The notes: a model not told the origin generated them from the sequence alone. Shown: positions 9,901-18,978, counted from the first letter of the stretch. The stretch: 64,000 nucleotides of DNA from Candidatus Protochlamydia sp. (GCA_013695355.1 JACDAQ010000040.1:106114-170113); one strand, 5' to 3'. Numbers and translations are program-made.

Positions 9901-12596
9901 CGGGATCAGGAAAATCTTCGCTTGCATTTGAAACAATTTATGCCGAAGGACAAAGGCGCTACATTGAATCGCTCTCACCCTATGCCCGTCAATTCGTCAA
10001 GCAGATGCCGAAGCCTAAAGCCGGGCAAGTCACAGGGCTTTCCCCTGCCATTGCCATTGAACAAAAAGCTCACGCAGGGAACCCACGCAGTACTGTGGGA
10101 ACCATGACCGAAACCTACGATTATTTACGCATCCTGTTTGCAAGATTAGGGACCCCTCACTGTCCTGAAACGGGTGAGAGGATCACAGCGATCAGCAAAG
10201 AGCATGTGGTCGAGCGGATCCTCTCTTATCCGCCTGAGGACAGGCTTTATGTAATGGCTCCGATAGAACTTAATAAAAATGAAAAATTTGAAGAGGTCAT
10301 TTTCCGTTTTCGAAAGCAAGGCTTTTTGCGGATCCGTCTGAATAAGGAATTTTATAATCTGGAAGAGCAAGAGATCTCGCAGATTCCTTTTAACCGGAAA
10401 CGAAAAAATGAATTGTCGCTCGTGATTGACAGATTGAAGGCCGATAATGCCATTAAGGCCCGCCTTTTTGAAGCTATTGAGAACGCCGCCTCAATCGGAG
10501 GAGGGAAGCTGATCGTTCTGCGCAATGAAGAAGAAATCCTTTTCAATTTAAGCTTCGCTGTCGAAAGCACAGGAAAATCCTACCCTGAAATTACTCCCCA
10601 TACTTTTGCGTTCAACACGCCTGAAGGGATGTGCCTCGATTGCATGGGCTTAGGCTACCAGTATGGGGCAAATTTATCTGACCAGGCCGATATCTTGTCC
10701 CATTCAACGCTAGGCCTGCTCCGTTTTTTTTGGCAGGATGGGTTCAGCCAAGGAGCTTTTGCTTATTTGGAAACGGTTTTAAAGGAAGAAGGGATCGATC
10801 CCTATGTTCCTTTACGGGAGCTCCCGATCGAGCATATTCAATTTATCCTGCAAGGACCGCCAGTCGAACGGTGGACCACTTCGTCCAATGGCCTTAAGTA
10901 CCGCTGGATCGGCATTAATCCAATTTTAGCCAAGGCTGGAAAGAGCGCCGTCGGCCCAAAAAAGGAGGCGGTGATCCCCCTTTTGCAAGAGCAAATCTGC
11001 CTTTCCTGCCAGGGCTCGCGCATTAATCCATTGGCCCGCCATGTGATCCTGCACAATCAATCCATCGATGAGTTATGTGGCCTTCCTATTGAGAAAGCCT
11101 TATTATTCGTCCAGAATCTTCAATTCAATTCCCAAGACAAAAAACTCTTAGAAGAAGTTTATACGCAGCTTCTAAACCGGCTGAATTTTCTGTGCGAGGT
11201 GGGGCTTCAATACCTTTCCTTGGACCGGAGGGCACCCTCGCTTAGCGGGGGGGAGGCCCAGCGCATCCGTCTGGCCCGTCAATTGGGCAGCGGCCTGACC
11301 GGTGTACTCTATGTTTTGGATGAACCGACCATCGGACTCCATCCGCGTGATAATGAGCGTTTGAATTCAGCATTAGGCAAGTTAAAAGACCTTGGGAATA
11401 CCCTTCTGCTGGTTGAACACGATCCCTTAACGATTAAAACAGCGGATTACATTCTTGACTTCGGGCCCCATTCGGGAAATGAAGGAGGACATGTCACCGC
11501 AAGGGGAACCTACAAGCAGATTTTACGTAACCCAAAATCTCTCACGGGTGCTTATCTGTCGGGCAAAAAGACCATTCCGATCCCCCCTAAAAGACGCTCA
11601 TTGACAAAGGGATTCCTTCAGATCAAACAGGCTAAAAAAAATAATCTAAAGGATGTCAGCCTAAATATTCCTTTGGGGGCCCTAACTTGCTTTACAGGAG
11701 TTTCAGGATCAGGCAAGTCTACTTTGTTAGAACAAGTCTTACTTCCAGCTCTAGCTAAACGTGCATTGGGAGATGTAACCCGGATTGAAGGGACTGAAAT
11801 TTCAGGGCTCTCCCATTTTGACAAGGTCATTTCCATTGATCAAAATCCGATCGGCCATACCGTCCGCTCTGATGTGGGAACCTATGTCGAAGTTCTGTCG
11901 CGCATACGAGATTTTTTTATCACATTGCCATCTGCCAAAATTAAAGGCCTGCAGCCGAAACATTTTAGCTATAACCATCGGCGGGGAATGTGTACAGGAT
12001 GCTGGGGTCTGGGCTATAAGCGGGTGGAAATGCATTTTCTACCTGCAGTCAAAGTACTCTGCGAGGATTGCAAGGGTTTACGACTGAACCCGATCAGTTT
12101 AGAAGTCTCCTACGCAGGGAAAAACCTTGGCCAATATCTTGATACGACGGTGGATGATGCCAAAATAGCCTTTCAAAACCATCCCCGCATTGTTCGGATT
12201 TTAGACACACTCATTGCTGTAGGGCTCGGCTATCTGAAGCTGGGGCAAGAAACTGCCACTCTATCAGGCGGGGAAGCTCAGAGGCTTAAACTTAGCCGTG
12301 AACTTGCCAAGCGAGCAACCGGCAAAACCCTTTATTTATTGGATGAGCCCACCACAGGTCTGCATAGCGAAGATATTTTGAAATTGTTGAAGGTGCTGCA
12401 TAAGCTGGTGGACAAGGGGAACACTATGATCATGATCGAGCACAATTTAGATATGATTAAAAATGCCGATTATATCATCGATTTAGGGCCTGAAGCTGGC
12501 GAAAATGGTGGCTACATTGTAGCCACCGGTACCCCGGAAGAAATCGCGCAGCAAAAAAACTCTTATACTGGAAATTACTTAAAGGACGTTTTGTAA
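6906..12596 (+). CDS. uvrA: Excinuclease ABC subunit A, tandem-duplicated (two fused UvrA units)
   Basis: DNA-damage recognition ATPase of nucleotide excision repair, working with UvrB and UvrC. At 1896 residues it is about twice the usual ~940. The first unit (about residues 1-960) and second (about 985-1896) each contain two ABC ATPase modules: Walker [15 protein letters not shown] and [13 protein letters not shown] in the first, [14 protein letters not shown] and [13 protein letters not shown] in the second. Each unit also has [10 protein letters not shown] signatures and Cys-pair zinc modules ([32 protein letters not shown]). A Lys-rich linker near residue 955-975 joins them. Such fusions are established for Chlamydiae. 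The many antisense frames inside it are composition shadows. Confidence 0.98.
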   Translation: MYQEQIILKKVRVHNLKGVDLTLDKNELIVFTGVSGSGKSSLAFDTIFTEGQRRYVESLSTFARRQLGELSKPDLEHASGISPTISIEQKTAGRNPRSTVGTLTEIYDYLRVLFARVGIPHCPVSGEAVTPQSKERIIKSVQSLPLQTKVIILAPYAREKKAEFKEDFQELIRKGYTRARVDGNLVNLTDDLTLDGNIAHSVDVIIDRLTIEPAVFSRIADSMNQALLLGEGVCAVLDTATQNEQLFSMHAYSVLSGLSYTSLEPHDFSFNSPSGMCPRCHGMGTIHEFNLELVINQELSIAENCCSVASAYQTVKYGNIYDNLAEQYHFSVQTPWKKLSPEAQKVFLYGTEKKWTRMHFVHPLTGARWTDHIQWKGVLYDAHSRFSEAKSDNYRKKMQTLMCIQTCPDCSGERLKAYPAATQLQGKRISQIAAMTISDCHRFFDSILLSPQETLIAEELLKEIKQRLQFLLEVGLHYLALDRTAPTLSGGEAQRVRLASQIGCGLVGITYILDEPSIGLHPRDNRKLIDTLKHLRDMGNTVIVVEHDEETIWEADRVVDFGPGAGIQGGSILVNGSVGELVQSSESITGAYLSGKRQIEVPKKRRKRSKNFLEIKGARHHNLKNIHVKIPLGLFIAVTGVSGSGKSSLITDILYPALSNTLHGGEHTVGGHESIKGLEEIDKVIAIDQSPIGRNPRSNPSTYIKVFDEIRDLFCQLPESKARGYKPGRFSFNVKEGSCTQCEGMGMIKIDMDFMEDAWVDCPLCKTRRFDPETLSIHYKEKNIYDILQMDVGEALEFFANIPAIKHKLETLHQVGMNYIKLGQSSTTLSGGEAQRVKLAKELVRPATGKTLYIFDEPTTGLHFHDIKHLLEVLQALVAKGNTVLVIEHNMDVVKTADWIIDLGPEGGAGGGSIVAEGTPEQIAKSETPTGHAVHHALHPELEEKVAAALGDQKKNKGKNNQKDKFIREITVTDAEQNNLKNISVQIPREKITICTGPSGSGKSSLAFETIYAEGQRRYIESLSPYARQFVKQMPKPKAGQVTGLSPAIAIEQKAHAGNPRSTVGTMTETYDYLRILFARLGTPHCPETGERITAISKEHVVERILSYPPEDRLYVMAPIELNKNEKFEEVIFRFRKQGFLRIRLNKEFYNLEEQEISQIPFNRKRKNELSLVIDRLKADNAIKARLFEAIENAASIGGGKLIVLRNEEEILFNLSFAVESTGKSYPEITPHTFAFNTPEGMCLDCMGLGYQYGANLSDQADILSHSTLGLLRFFWQDGFSQGAFAYLETVLKEEGIDPYVPLRELPIEHIQFILQGPPVERWTTSSNGLKYRWIGINPILAKAGKSAVGPKKEAVIPLLQEQICLSCQGSRINPLARHVILHNQSIDELCGLPIEKALLFVQNLQFNSQDKKLLEEVYTQLLNRLNFLCEVGLQYLSLDRRAPSLSGGEAQRIRLARQLGSGLTGVLYVLDEPTIGLHPRDNERLNSALGKLKDLGNTLLLVEHDPLTIKTADYILDFGPHSGNEGGHVTARGTYKQILRNPKSLTGAYLSGKKTIPIPPKRRSLTKGFLQIKQAKKNNLKDVSLNIPLGALTCFTGVSGSGKSTLLEQVLLPALAKRALGDVTRIEGTEISGLSHFDKVISIDQNPIGHTVRSDVGTYVEVLSRIRDFFITLPSAKIKGLQPKHFSYNHRRGMCTGCWGLGYKRVEMHFLPAVKVLCEDCKGLRLNPISLEVSYAGKNLGQYLDTTVDDAKIAFQNHPRIVRILDTLIAVGLGYLKLGQETATLSGGEAQRLKLSRELAKRATGKTLYLLDEPTTGLHSEDILKLLKVLHKLVDKGNTMIMIEHNLDMIKNADYIIDLGPEAGENGGYIVATGTPEEIAQQKNSYTGNYLKDVL

Positions 12597-12756
12597 ATCA
12601 CCCTATTTTCTATTACAACTTTGAAATTCTATTATCAAAGGGGGAATTATGATGGAATTTTAGTTTTTATGGAGCTCTTCAAAAATTCTCCTTAAATTTG
12701 CGCAGAGATCTCTCTTCTTATCATCACAGTGTTTTATATCGAAGAAAGGAAAAAAA

Positions 12757-13224
12757 ATGAAAAAAACGAAAATTGAACCAAAATTTGAATATGCAGGTCT
12801 AGGATTCCCGGTGATTTTGCAAAACGTTCCCATGATTGAAGTGCGTGGAATATGGACTCCAAATATTGACTACAATCTCTTACAAAAAGTCGTATTGTAT
12901 GCTTTAGCCAATGTGCCATCTGTCTTGACGGGAAATCATATTCGTTTTATTCGTGCCTGGTTAGGTTTGACTCAATCAGAATTTGGGAACCTTTTTGGTG
13001 TTACCCATACTACTATTGTCAAATGGGAAAAATCAAAGGATCATTCAGCGAAAATTATGCTTTCTACCGAACGTGAAATTCGCTTACATATTTTAAATCA
13101 GCTTTTAAAAAGAGCGGAAGATTTTCGTATTGCATACCGTTTTATTCATGGACTTCAATTCCATACAGAATCTGAACCCATCGAAATTGATAGCCTAAAA
13201 GATTTGATTGCAATTAAAATTTGA
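12757..13224 (+). CDS. HTH (XRE/MqsA-like antitoxin) transcriptional regulator
   Basis: 155 residues with AAGGA upstream. The centre reads LTGNHIRFIRAWLGLTQSEFGNLFGVTHTTIVKWE, here split as LTGNHIRFIRAWLGLTQ and EFGNLFGVTHTTIVKWE. This is the helix-turn-helix of the MqsA/YgiT antitoxin class. The N-terminal zinc-finger part of MqsA (paired CxxC) is absent and replaced by about 55 residues including EVRGIWTPNIDY. No toxin gene lies next to it, so it may be a stand-alone regulator or an orphaned antitoxin. A decayed copy of its HTH region follows directly downstream (see 13263). Confidence 0.75.
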   Translation: MKKTKIEPKFEYAGLGFPVILQNVPMIEVRGIWTPNIDYNLLQKVVLYALANVPSVLTGNHIRFIRAWLGLTQSEFGNLFGVTHTTIVKWEKSKDHSAKIMLSTEREIRLHILNQLLKRAEDFRIAYRFIHGLQFHTESEPIEIDSLKDLIAIKI

Positions 13225-13262
13225 AGCGCATTTGCCACACGAATTTATGGAAATTCATTTCT

Positions 13263-13404
13263 GCTTTTTGCCATTTCCCCACAGGAAAAAACCATATTCT
13301 TTCTTGCTTAGCGGGCTTTAACACAAGGTGAACTTGTGGCCTTTTTTGGTATTATTCATCCCATATGTCAAATGGCAAAAATTTATAGATCGATAGGCCA
13401 ATAA
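13263..13404 (+). pseudogene. Decayed duplicate of the HTH regulator
   Basis: Within the 439-base gap after the HTH gene a degenerate copy of its HTH region is readable. ALTQGELVAFFGIIHP matches GLTQSEFGNLFGVTHT of the intact gene, and the bases TTAACACAAGGTGAACTTGT align codon by codon. The Trp codon of RAWLG is TAG here (13309-13311). Upstream, ACAGGAAA..CATATTC (13281-13300) aligns with the TGNHIRF coding bases after small indels, and the copy ends in TAA at 13402. It shows an old tandem duplication. The rest of the gap (13405-13663) is AT-rich with nothing recognisable. Confidence 0.65.
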
Positions 13405-13663
13405 CAAAGAATAGAACTATTCAATCTTCACTCTCAGTCAGATCTTGTTGAAACCTTCGATTCAATGAAGGATGGCAACAAGAAAGCTAATAAAAGACCA
13501 ATGTCTTAATTTAACGACTTCTAAACAATAAAACTGAGTCCATGCTTAAATAGATTTAGAGCAGTTAAACATAACCTTAGAAATACTTTATTAAAAATTT
13601 ATATGGCGAGATTTTGCTAATTAAGATAAATTTTTTTTTGCGAAATAATTTAATCGAGGTTTT

Positions 13664-15733
13664 ATGAAAAGACTTTTTATGTTTATGTTATTTATTAGTA
13701 CCAGCCTATTTGCAGGGCGTCCTATGACATATGATGACATCATTCGTATTGCAAAACCGATGCATGTGCAGATATCACCCGATGGCAAGCAACTTGCCTA
13801 TGTCACAAGACGAGGGGATTTCGATAAGAATCGTAATATTGATACTCTCTATATAGGTTCCATTGATTCTGAAGTTTTTAAAGAATCCCTTGTTATAGAT
13901 GAAATAGCACAGCTTATTTGGAACCAAGATTCCGCTCGACTTTTTGTGCTGAGCAAGGAAGAAGGAATTTACCGCATTCGATGTACAGGTGATAATGGAT
14001 TTGATATACTCATTGAAGAGCATGATCCTATAAAAAGATTCACTTTTTCCGAAGATGGGTCTTTGATCTACTATACACTTACAAAATTCACTCCTAATGA
14101 GATTATAGAAAAAAATAAAGCGGAAGGTTATGTTTATAACTGGGGAATAGATACACCTTCTCTGATTATGAATAAGTATAAAATCCCTGATCATGAAGAA
14201 ATCTGGTCATTTAGCGTCCAGTTGCACACAAAACAGTGGCTTATGTCTATTCCAAACGGAAACTGGCATTATGACGAATTTTATCTACCGCTTATCGAAT
14301 CTTTAGAATTGTCTGAAAATGGTAAATACCTGCTATTACAAGTAAATCGGTATGGGGATAATAGTAGTGGGGATGTGGGTTTTTCTTCGGATATTGCCGT
14401 ATGGGATATTGTAAAAGAAAATTGGAAATTGCCACTAACTCCTGCTCCGAGAAAACGCTACTGCCCGCGATGGGTAAGGAATGATCAGTTTGTATACTCA
14501 ATATACTCATGTAAAGATCAGCTAGGAGGATTATTTGTCTTTGATCTTGCTACCATGCAAGAAAAAAAGCTTACATGCATTTCAGATATATCTTGGGATG
14601 AGTGCTATTTTTGGGATAAGCAAAATGCTATTTTGTATAGGACAAAAAATCGCGCTCTTTATCGTATAGATATTAAAAATGACAAGATTGAAAAACTTGA
14701 TGATGATGCATATATTGAAAAGGCTTCTTTTAACCAGACCTGTAGCCATTTTGCCTATGTCTCTCAGTCTTCCAATCTACCACCAGATATTTATCTTTAT
14801 AGTACTTCGACCAAGGATACAAGGCGACTTACAAAATTAAACCCTCAGCTAGATGAAATAGCCCATGGATATGTGGAAGCTATTAATGAACGCACATCAA
14901 ATGACCTTCCTATTAGAGGATATCTTGTGCATCCGGTAAATCAAAAGCCGCACGTGCGCTATCCAATTATCATCGCCACTTATGGATTTCATGGGGATTT
15001 TATTGCGGATGCTGAGTGGCACAGCTCCTTTCCGGCCCAACCACTTGCAGCAGAAGGCTATATGATTCTCCTGCTTAATTTGCCGGGCTCAGGACAAACG
15101 ATAATTGGTGATTATAAAAAAGCTCAAGAAGAGGCGGGATGGTCCCTACTACCCATATTTGAAGAATCTCTAGATTTACTCGCAAAAAAAGGCGGGGATA
15201 CAGAAAAAGTAGGCGTTTATGGCTGGAGCCATGGAGCTTTTGTTGTAAGTTTTTTAATCACTCATTCGACTAAATTTCATGTTGCCGCTTTGGGTGAGGG
15301 GGGATCCTACAGTCCTTTCGGTTTCTTTGAGGGAGGCATGCCGCACGTAACACAAACATATACAAATCTCTTTGGTGGTCCACCATGGGGAGCTACTCTA
15401 AAAAATTATATTCCCTATTCGCCATTTTTTCACATAGACAAAATAAAAACTCCGCTGCTAACAGAGTTAGCGCACCATATAGGAACCAGTGGTGGCGAAT
15501 TTGAACTGTACGTTCCACTTCGCTACTTAGGGGTTCCTGCAGAACTTGTCTACTACGATAATGAAGAACACATCTTCGTTCAACCAAAGGCACGTTTAGC
15601 CTCTATGGCTCGAAAAGCCGACTGGTTTAACTATTGGCTTCTGGACAAGAAAGATCAGAATCCATCAAAAAAAGAGCAGTATGACCGATGGGATCTTATG
15701 AAGATTCAACAGACTGTTAAAAATTCAACCTAA
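13664..15733 (+). CDS. Secreted S9-family (prolyl oligopeptidase-type) peptidase
   Basis: 689 residues with an N-terminal signal peptide (KRLFMFMLFISTSLFAG) and a GAGG ribosome site. Residues ~20-420 form a beta-propeller with repeats such as QISPDGKQLAYVTRRGD and FTFSEDGSLIYY. Residues ~430-670 form the alpha/beta hydrolase. The nucleophile elbow is YGWSHGAF (Ser near 522) and the His lies in DNEEHIF (near 635). The loop that normally carries the catalytic Asp (usual pattern HG-x-x-D) reads LTELAHHIGTSGGEFEL and contains no Asp, so the triad is unusual or incomplete. Likely periplasmic peptide or acyl-peptide hydrolase, possibly with changed or lost activity. Confidence 0.85.
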   Translation: MKRLFMFMLFISTSLFAGRPMTYDDIIRIAKPMHVQISPDGKQLAYVTRRGDFDKNRNIDTLYIGSIDSEVFKESLVIDEIAQLIWNQDSARLFVLSKEEGIYRIRCTGDNGFDILIEEHDPIKRFTFSEDGSLIYYTLTKFTPNEIIEKNKAEGYVYNWGIDTPSLIMNKYKIPDHEEIWSFSVQLHTKQWLMSIPNGNWHYDEFYLPLIESLELSENGKYLLLQVNRYGDNSSGDVGFSSDIAVWDIVKENWKLPLTPAPRKRYCPRWVRNDQFVYSIYSCKDQLGGLFVFDLATMQEKKLTCISDISWDECYFWDKQNAILYRTKNRALYRIDIKNDKIEKLDDDAYIEKASFNQTCSHFAYVSQSSNLPPDIYLYSTSTKDTRRLTKLNPQLDEIAHGYVEAINERTSNDLPIRGYLVHPVNQKPHVRYPIIIATYGFHGDFIADAEWHSSFPAQPLAAEGYMILLLNLPGSGQTIIGDYKKAQEEAGWSLLPIFEESLDLLAKKGGDTEKVGVYGWSHGAFVVSFLITHSTKFHVAALGEGGSYSPFGFFEGGMPHVTQTYTNLFGGPPWGATLKNYIPYSPFFHIDKIKTPLLTELAHHIGTSGGEFELYVPLRYLGVPAELVYYDNEEHIFVQPKARLASMARKADWFNYWLLDKKDQNPSKKEQYDRWDLMKIQQTVKNST

Positions 15734-15788
15734 GGCCGATCAGGGATTAAAAAATGCACCCAGCGAGCATTCGCTACTTAGGGGTCAA

Positions 15789-15899
15789 TCGTAAAGGGTC
15801 AAACTTAACCCCTTTACGAGTCAATTGGCAGGCATATCAGGCTTAGTCATAGGTCAACCGCAAAAGCTTTAACTACTGTGCATAAGCGTGCCAATTGAC
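15789..15899. repeat. Pair of perfect inverted repeats downstream of the S9 peptidase gene
   Basis: The first hairpin has arms TCGTAAAGGG and CCCTTTACGA (15789-15819). The second pair, GTCAATTGGCA (15820-15830) and TGCCAATTGAC (15889-15899), flanks about 58 bases. There is no T-run, so this is not a typical intrinsic terminator, though it could stop transcription from the peptidase gene. A 16-base block, TTCGCTACTTAGGGGT (15770-15785), is an exact copy of coding sequence at 15529-15544. Confidence 0.55.
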
Positions 15900-15914
15900 C
15901 TTCTAGTGCTATGT

Positions 15915-15948
15915 AATAATAGTTTAAGCCAAAACTTAAACTATTATT
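15915..15948. repeat. Perfect 14-bp stem hairpin
   Basis: AATAATAGTTTAAG and CTTAAACTATTATT are exact reverse complements separated by CCAAAA. It abuts the family-A palindromic element that starts at 15947, so it may mark the insertion point of that element or act as a bidirectional stop. Confidence 0.55.
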
Positions 15949-16114
15949 AACCGGAGTTTTGGGTTTATCTCGTTGAAAGTAAGGGATATCGTGCCTTAGA
16001 TTTGTCCTTTCGCTCTGAAAAGTATATCAAATCAATATGCTTGAAGAGCGAAAGGGCGAAGATAGGGCGCGAGATTCCCTTATTATCGAGGGGAGAAAAC
16101 AAAACTCAGGTTAT
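15947..16114. mobile_element. Family-A palindromic element (MITE-like), copy 1
   Basis: About 168 bases, non-coding, whose two halves are imperfect reverse complements over the whole length. The ends are TTAACCGGAGTTTTG and, reading inward from the other side, TAACCTGAGTTTTG. Inner arms include GCCTTAGATTTGTCCTTTCG and its near-complement AGAGCGAAAGGGCGAAGAT. Interior similarity links it to copies at 16798 and 45932, and the terminal repeats link it to the element at 20055. No transposase is seen, so the mobile-element label is inferred from structure and copy number. Together with the hairpins before it, it fills most of the 513-base gap 15734-16246. Confidence 0.6.
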
Positions 16115-16171
16115 ACACAGCACTTAGTTCAATCAGGCCTGTCAACCTATTGAACAATTTAGCTATGAATT

Positions 16172-16246
16172 TGTTTGGCATCCAAACTTTCGATAAGGCT
16201 ATGGAGTGCAGATGTCGGAAAGCAAACATCTGGAATCTATTTTAAA
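16172..16246 (-). pseudogene. Truncated 5' remnant of the AAA/DUF4143 ATPase gene
   Basis: This stretch is about 80% identical to 18119-18190, which holds the first codons and ribosome-site region of the intact ATPase gene. Shared blocks include CTTTCGATAAGG and AACATCTGGAAT. On the - strand it reads MFAFRHLH, then after a one-base deletion HSLIESLDAK, against MFRFLTATFHRLIESLDARH in the intact gene. It runs into a stop directly after. Only the start of the gene is left. A family-A element follows 58 bases downstream, just as one follows the intact gene. Confidence 0.7.
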
Positions 16247-16783
16247 CTACCAATACCAGCTGACTCGTTCTTCTGTCATTCCTTTGAACGACGCACCCTT
16301 CCATATTCCGTTTTTGAAATTTACCGCCGTCAAATGCGCATCATCAAAATTAGCCTTTTGCAAATTACTATTTTCAAATGAAGTCGATTCAATTGTTGCA
16401 CGGATGAATTGAGTTTTTTCAGCCCCCGCCTTGCGAAAGCTGCAATGACGAATGACTGCCTTAGTGAAATTGGCTGCATTGAGGTTTGCATAAGAAAAGG
16501 AGCAGGAGATTAGTTGGGCTCCTTCAAAATGGGCCCCTTCCAGATCAGCCCCATCAAATTTAATCTTTCTTAGAACCATCCCTTCGAAATTACATCCCCT
16601 TAGATTGGCCTTCCGAAGGTCCATGCCGGCCAAATCATAATGTCTTAGATCAGCAAAAGAAAGGTCTAGTGGAGCTTGCCGCTGCATTTCCAAAGGTTTG
16701 AGATTTTCGAGATCTTGTGGATTTGCTGCGAAAATAAAGACCGGCACCCCTATTAAAAAAAATTGCATTAAGAAATTAAACAT
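16247..16783 (-). CDS. Secreted pentapeptide-repeat protein
   Basis: 178 residues, AAGGA before the start. The first ~19 residues (MFNFLMQFFLIGVPVFIFA) are a signal peptide or membrane anchor. From about residue 40 to 170 the chain is built of A(D/N)Lxx/xxF pentapeptide repeats, for example DLRKANLRGCNFEGM and ANLNAANFTKAVIRHCSF, which form a right-handed beta-helix. Many such proteins in chlamydiae and other intracellular bacteria are exported, but no activity can be read from the fold. It lies between an ATPase remnant and an intact ATPase copy, so it occupies a rearranged locus. Confidence 0.85.
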   Translation of the reverse strand: MFNFLMQFFLIGVPVFIFAANPQDLENLKPLEMQRQAPLDLSFADLRHYDLAGMDLRKANLRGCNFEGMVLRKIKFDGADLEGAHFEGAQLISCSFSYANLNAANFTKAVIRHCSFRKAGAEKTQFIRATIESTSFENSNLQKANFDDAHLTAVNFKNGIWKGASFKGMTEERVSWYW

Positions 16784-16797
16784 ATTATCCTTGTTGA

Positions 16798-16945
16798 CTT
16801 AAGGTTGAGTATTCTGGTGAGAGTAAGGTATTGTGCCTTAGATTTGTCCTTTCTCTTGGAAAAGAATATTAATAAATATCCTTGAAAAGAGAAAGGGCAA
16901 AGATAGGACGCGTGGCGCGAGATTCCTTATTAATAAACAAAAATT
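16798..16945. mobile_element. Family-A palindromic element, copy 2 (degraded ends)
   Basis: Shares TGCCTTAGATTTGTCCTTTC, GAAAAGAATAT and AAGGGCAAAGATAGGACGCG with copy 1, in the same orientation. The terminal repeat is worn (TTAAGGTTGAGTATTCTGG on the left). It lies directly 3' of the intact ATPase gene (stop at 16963) and 5' of the pentapeptide gene, so it may carry or block signals for either. Confidence 0.55.
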
Positions 16946-16962
16946 CATTTTATTTTTAACAA

Positions 16963-18174
16963 TCAATATAAAAAACCAAAAAGAAAAAGGGGTATTTCCC
17001 CTTTAAGTGGTTGAAGAATTCCATCTTTTACTAAATAGCAAGGGCCTTTGATTTCCTTCAGCTGACTTTTCGTTTTATTTTTACCACCTACCTCAAATAT
17101 AATATCTCGAGTTCTATAATCAGCTTGTTTAGAATAAAATAGTTCTTGAGCAGCATTTTGCATCGACTGCACAAAAAATAGCTCCCTTTCCATTCCCTTT
17201 GATACTTCATGGCCTAAATATTGCTGCATCGTATGAATAATATTTGTATTATCAAGCAAGATTTTTACAGGCTTTCTAGCTCCAACACTTCCACCTTCGA
17301 AAGAGCGCATTTCTCTGATCATCCCAACAGTTGCCAAAATAGAGGAGTAATGTTCTACAGTTTTTTGATCAATTCCAAGATGCTTTGCTAAATTATGAAA
17401 ATTCAGTTCTCCTGGAGGAATGGAGGCTAAATAAGTTAGCAACTTTTTAAAATATTGAAGATTGGAAGTTTTTAAATTAAAAAAACTAGCAATATCTTCA
17501 AATATTGTTTTCTCAATTACACGGGCAACTTTTTCATAATAGGCATCCGGGTTTTCAAAAACAAAAGGATAATATCCATTTTTTAGATATTGATCAAAGT
17601 ACGATAAAATTTTTTCAACCTCACGTAACTTAACAAGCGAGGAGTCGGTATTATTAATAATATCAGGGAAAGAAAGGGGTTCCAAATTAATATTCAAATG
17701 AAAATTAAGAAATTCACGAAAGGAAAGGCCATTGAGGCGATAGAGCTTAGCTCTTCTTGACAGGTCATAGCTTCCTTCGACAAGATTCAACATCGAACTG
17801 CCTGAAAAAACAATTTTTAATTCGGGAAAAGAATCATAGATATTTTTTAGCTCCTGATTCCATCCTTGATATTTATGAATTTCATCAATGAAAATAGTAT
17901 TATAACCTTCATTGATATGTAGATCGTTTATAAATCCTAGCAAAGTAGTTTGTTGAAAATAAATGGAGTCGGCAGAAAAGTAAAAAGTTTTGCCTTCTGC
18001 ATATAGTTCATTCTTAATATATTGTAAAAGCAATGTAGTCTTCCCCACCCCTCTAGGGCCAATTAGGCCCGTCAATCGATTGCGCAAATTAAAAAAGGGG
18101 TATAAATAGCGAAAATGCCTGGCGTCCAAGCTTTCGATAAGGCGATGAAAAGTAGCTGTCAGAAAGCGAAACAT
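16963..18174 (-). CDS. AAA ATPase with DUF4143 domain
   Basis: 403 residues. The AAA_14 domain shows Walker A GPRGVGKTTLLLQ (residues ~39-51), Walker B TIFIDEIHKYQ (~95) and sensor-like VFSGSSML. The C-terminal DUF4143 (about 200-400) has a winged-helix-like part (FHNLAKHLGIDQKTVEHYSSIL) and a PD-(D/E)XK-like core (DIIFEVGGKNKTKSQLKEIKG). Proteins of this type are widespread in bacteria and archaea; their role is not settled. The 5' end is duplicated at 16172. The first residues match that remnant, which supports this start. No clear Shine-Dalgarno. Confidence 0.85.
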   Translation of the reverse strand: MFRFLTATFHRLIESLDARHFRYLYPFFNLRNRLTGLIGPRGVGKTTLLLQYIKNELYAEGKTFYFSADSIYFQQTTLLGFINDLHINEGYNTIFIDEIHKYQGWNQELKNIYDSFPELKIVFSGSSMLNLVEGSYDLSRRAKLYRLNGLSFREFLNFHLNINLEPLSFPDIINNTDSSLVKLREVEKILSYFDQYLKNGYYPFVFENPDAYYEKVARVIEKTIFEDIASFFNLKTSNLQYFKKLLTYLASIPPGELNFHNLAKHLGIDQKTVEHYSSILATVGMIREMRSFEGGSVGARKPVKILLDNTNIIHTMQQYLGHEVSKGMERELFFVQSMQNAAQELFYSKQADYRTRDIIFEVGGKNKTKSQLKEIKGPCYLVKDGILQPLKGEIPLFLFGFLY

Positions 18175-18263
18175 CTGGAATCCATTCTATTTTTTAGGCT
18201 TTATTTCTGGAGTGTATTCCAGATATTAGCTTTTGTAAAGGAAAAAGGCGAAAATAGCATGCA

Positions 18264-18298
18264 TAAAAAAAGAGGCCTTCTTATTTAAAGAGCCTCTC
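18264..18298 (-). terminator. Intrinsic terminator of the F-box gene
   Basis: Reading the - strand: AGAGGCTC, loop TTTAAATAAGAAG, GCCTCT followed by a run of seven T. It sits 33 bases after the stop of the gene at 18331 and before the AAA ATPase start. Confidence 0.75.
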
Positions 18299-18330
18299 TA
18301 ATCAATTGCGATTTGATTTGGACTAAGTTA

Positions 18331-18978
18331 TTAGTATGTTAAACTCTTAGCTTCAGCTAATTTTTTTTCTAAATGTAAATTAATTTCTTTTTTGGCCATA
18401 TCTATTGCTTGTTCAACCAAAATATCAGATTTTGATTCTTTGAATGAAGTATATATATCGACCTCACTGGTATAACAACATTTCATCTTCGGATTGTAAT
18501 TGGGGTACAGCCATGTAGAAGAATAGCTTTTTGGTATATCTATAATACTGGCTTCATAGTCTAAGTTCACACTTATATTATTTAATTTAATATCTAAAAT
18601 ACCTGCACATTGCATTAATGCTTTGTCGATGTCTCTTTCTTCTTTAAAAGTTCTCATAAAGCCATTTTCTTTAGAATAATCACCAATACTAAATTTTACT
18701 AAATTGATAAAGGGCTTAAAATTTGTAATAATCTTTTTTGCAAATTCTTCGGTGTGCTTACCATCTTTATATTTCTGGCTGTTATCTGTAATTTCTTTAA
18801 AAAATAAACTTGATTGTCTTAAATTTTTTAAGGAATTAAAATCTGCTTGGTTAAGAATTACATTGAAAATTTCTTCAGGAAAAAAATTTAAGTTAATTTT
18901 ACTGCATTCAGCTAAATTAATACTTTTATTTTCTAAGCCACTTAAATAACAACTAAATGCATTTGTAACACTATTCAT
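18331..18978 (-). CDS. F-box-like hypothetical protein
   Basis: 215 residues, ribosome site AAGGGT, own terminator. Residues about 28-66 fit an F-box: NLNFFPEEIFNVILNQAD and then SLKNLRQSSLFFKEI, matching the LPxEI...IL...L..LxxLRxxSxxF pattern. In eukaryotes the F-box binds Skp1 of SCF ubiquitin ligases. Amoeba-infecting chlamydiae are known to encode many F-box proteins, thought to be exported effectors. The remaining 150 residues have no recognised substrate-binding repeats. The gene is very AT-rich compared with its core neighbours. The assignment rests on the short motif only. Confidence 0.65.
   Translation of the reverse strand: MNSVTNAFSCYLSGLENKSINLAECSKINLNFFPEEIFNVILNQADFNSLKNLRQSSLFFKEITDNSQKYKDGKHTEEFAKKIITNFKPFINLVKFSIGDYSKENGFMRTFKEERDIDKALMQCAGILDIKLNNISVNLDYEASIIDIPKSYSSTWLYPNYNPKMKCCYTSEVDIYTSFKESKSDILVEQAIDMAKKEINLHLEKKLAEAKSLTY

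Noticed and set aside
16175..16412. Two overlapping 68-residue + strand frames
   Set aside because: They run antisense to the pentapeptide-repeat gene and the ATPase remnant, and lack ribosome sites.
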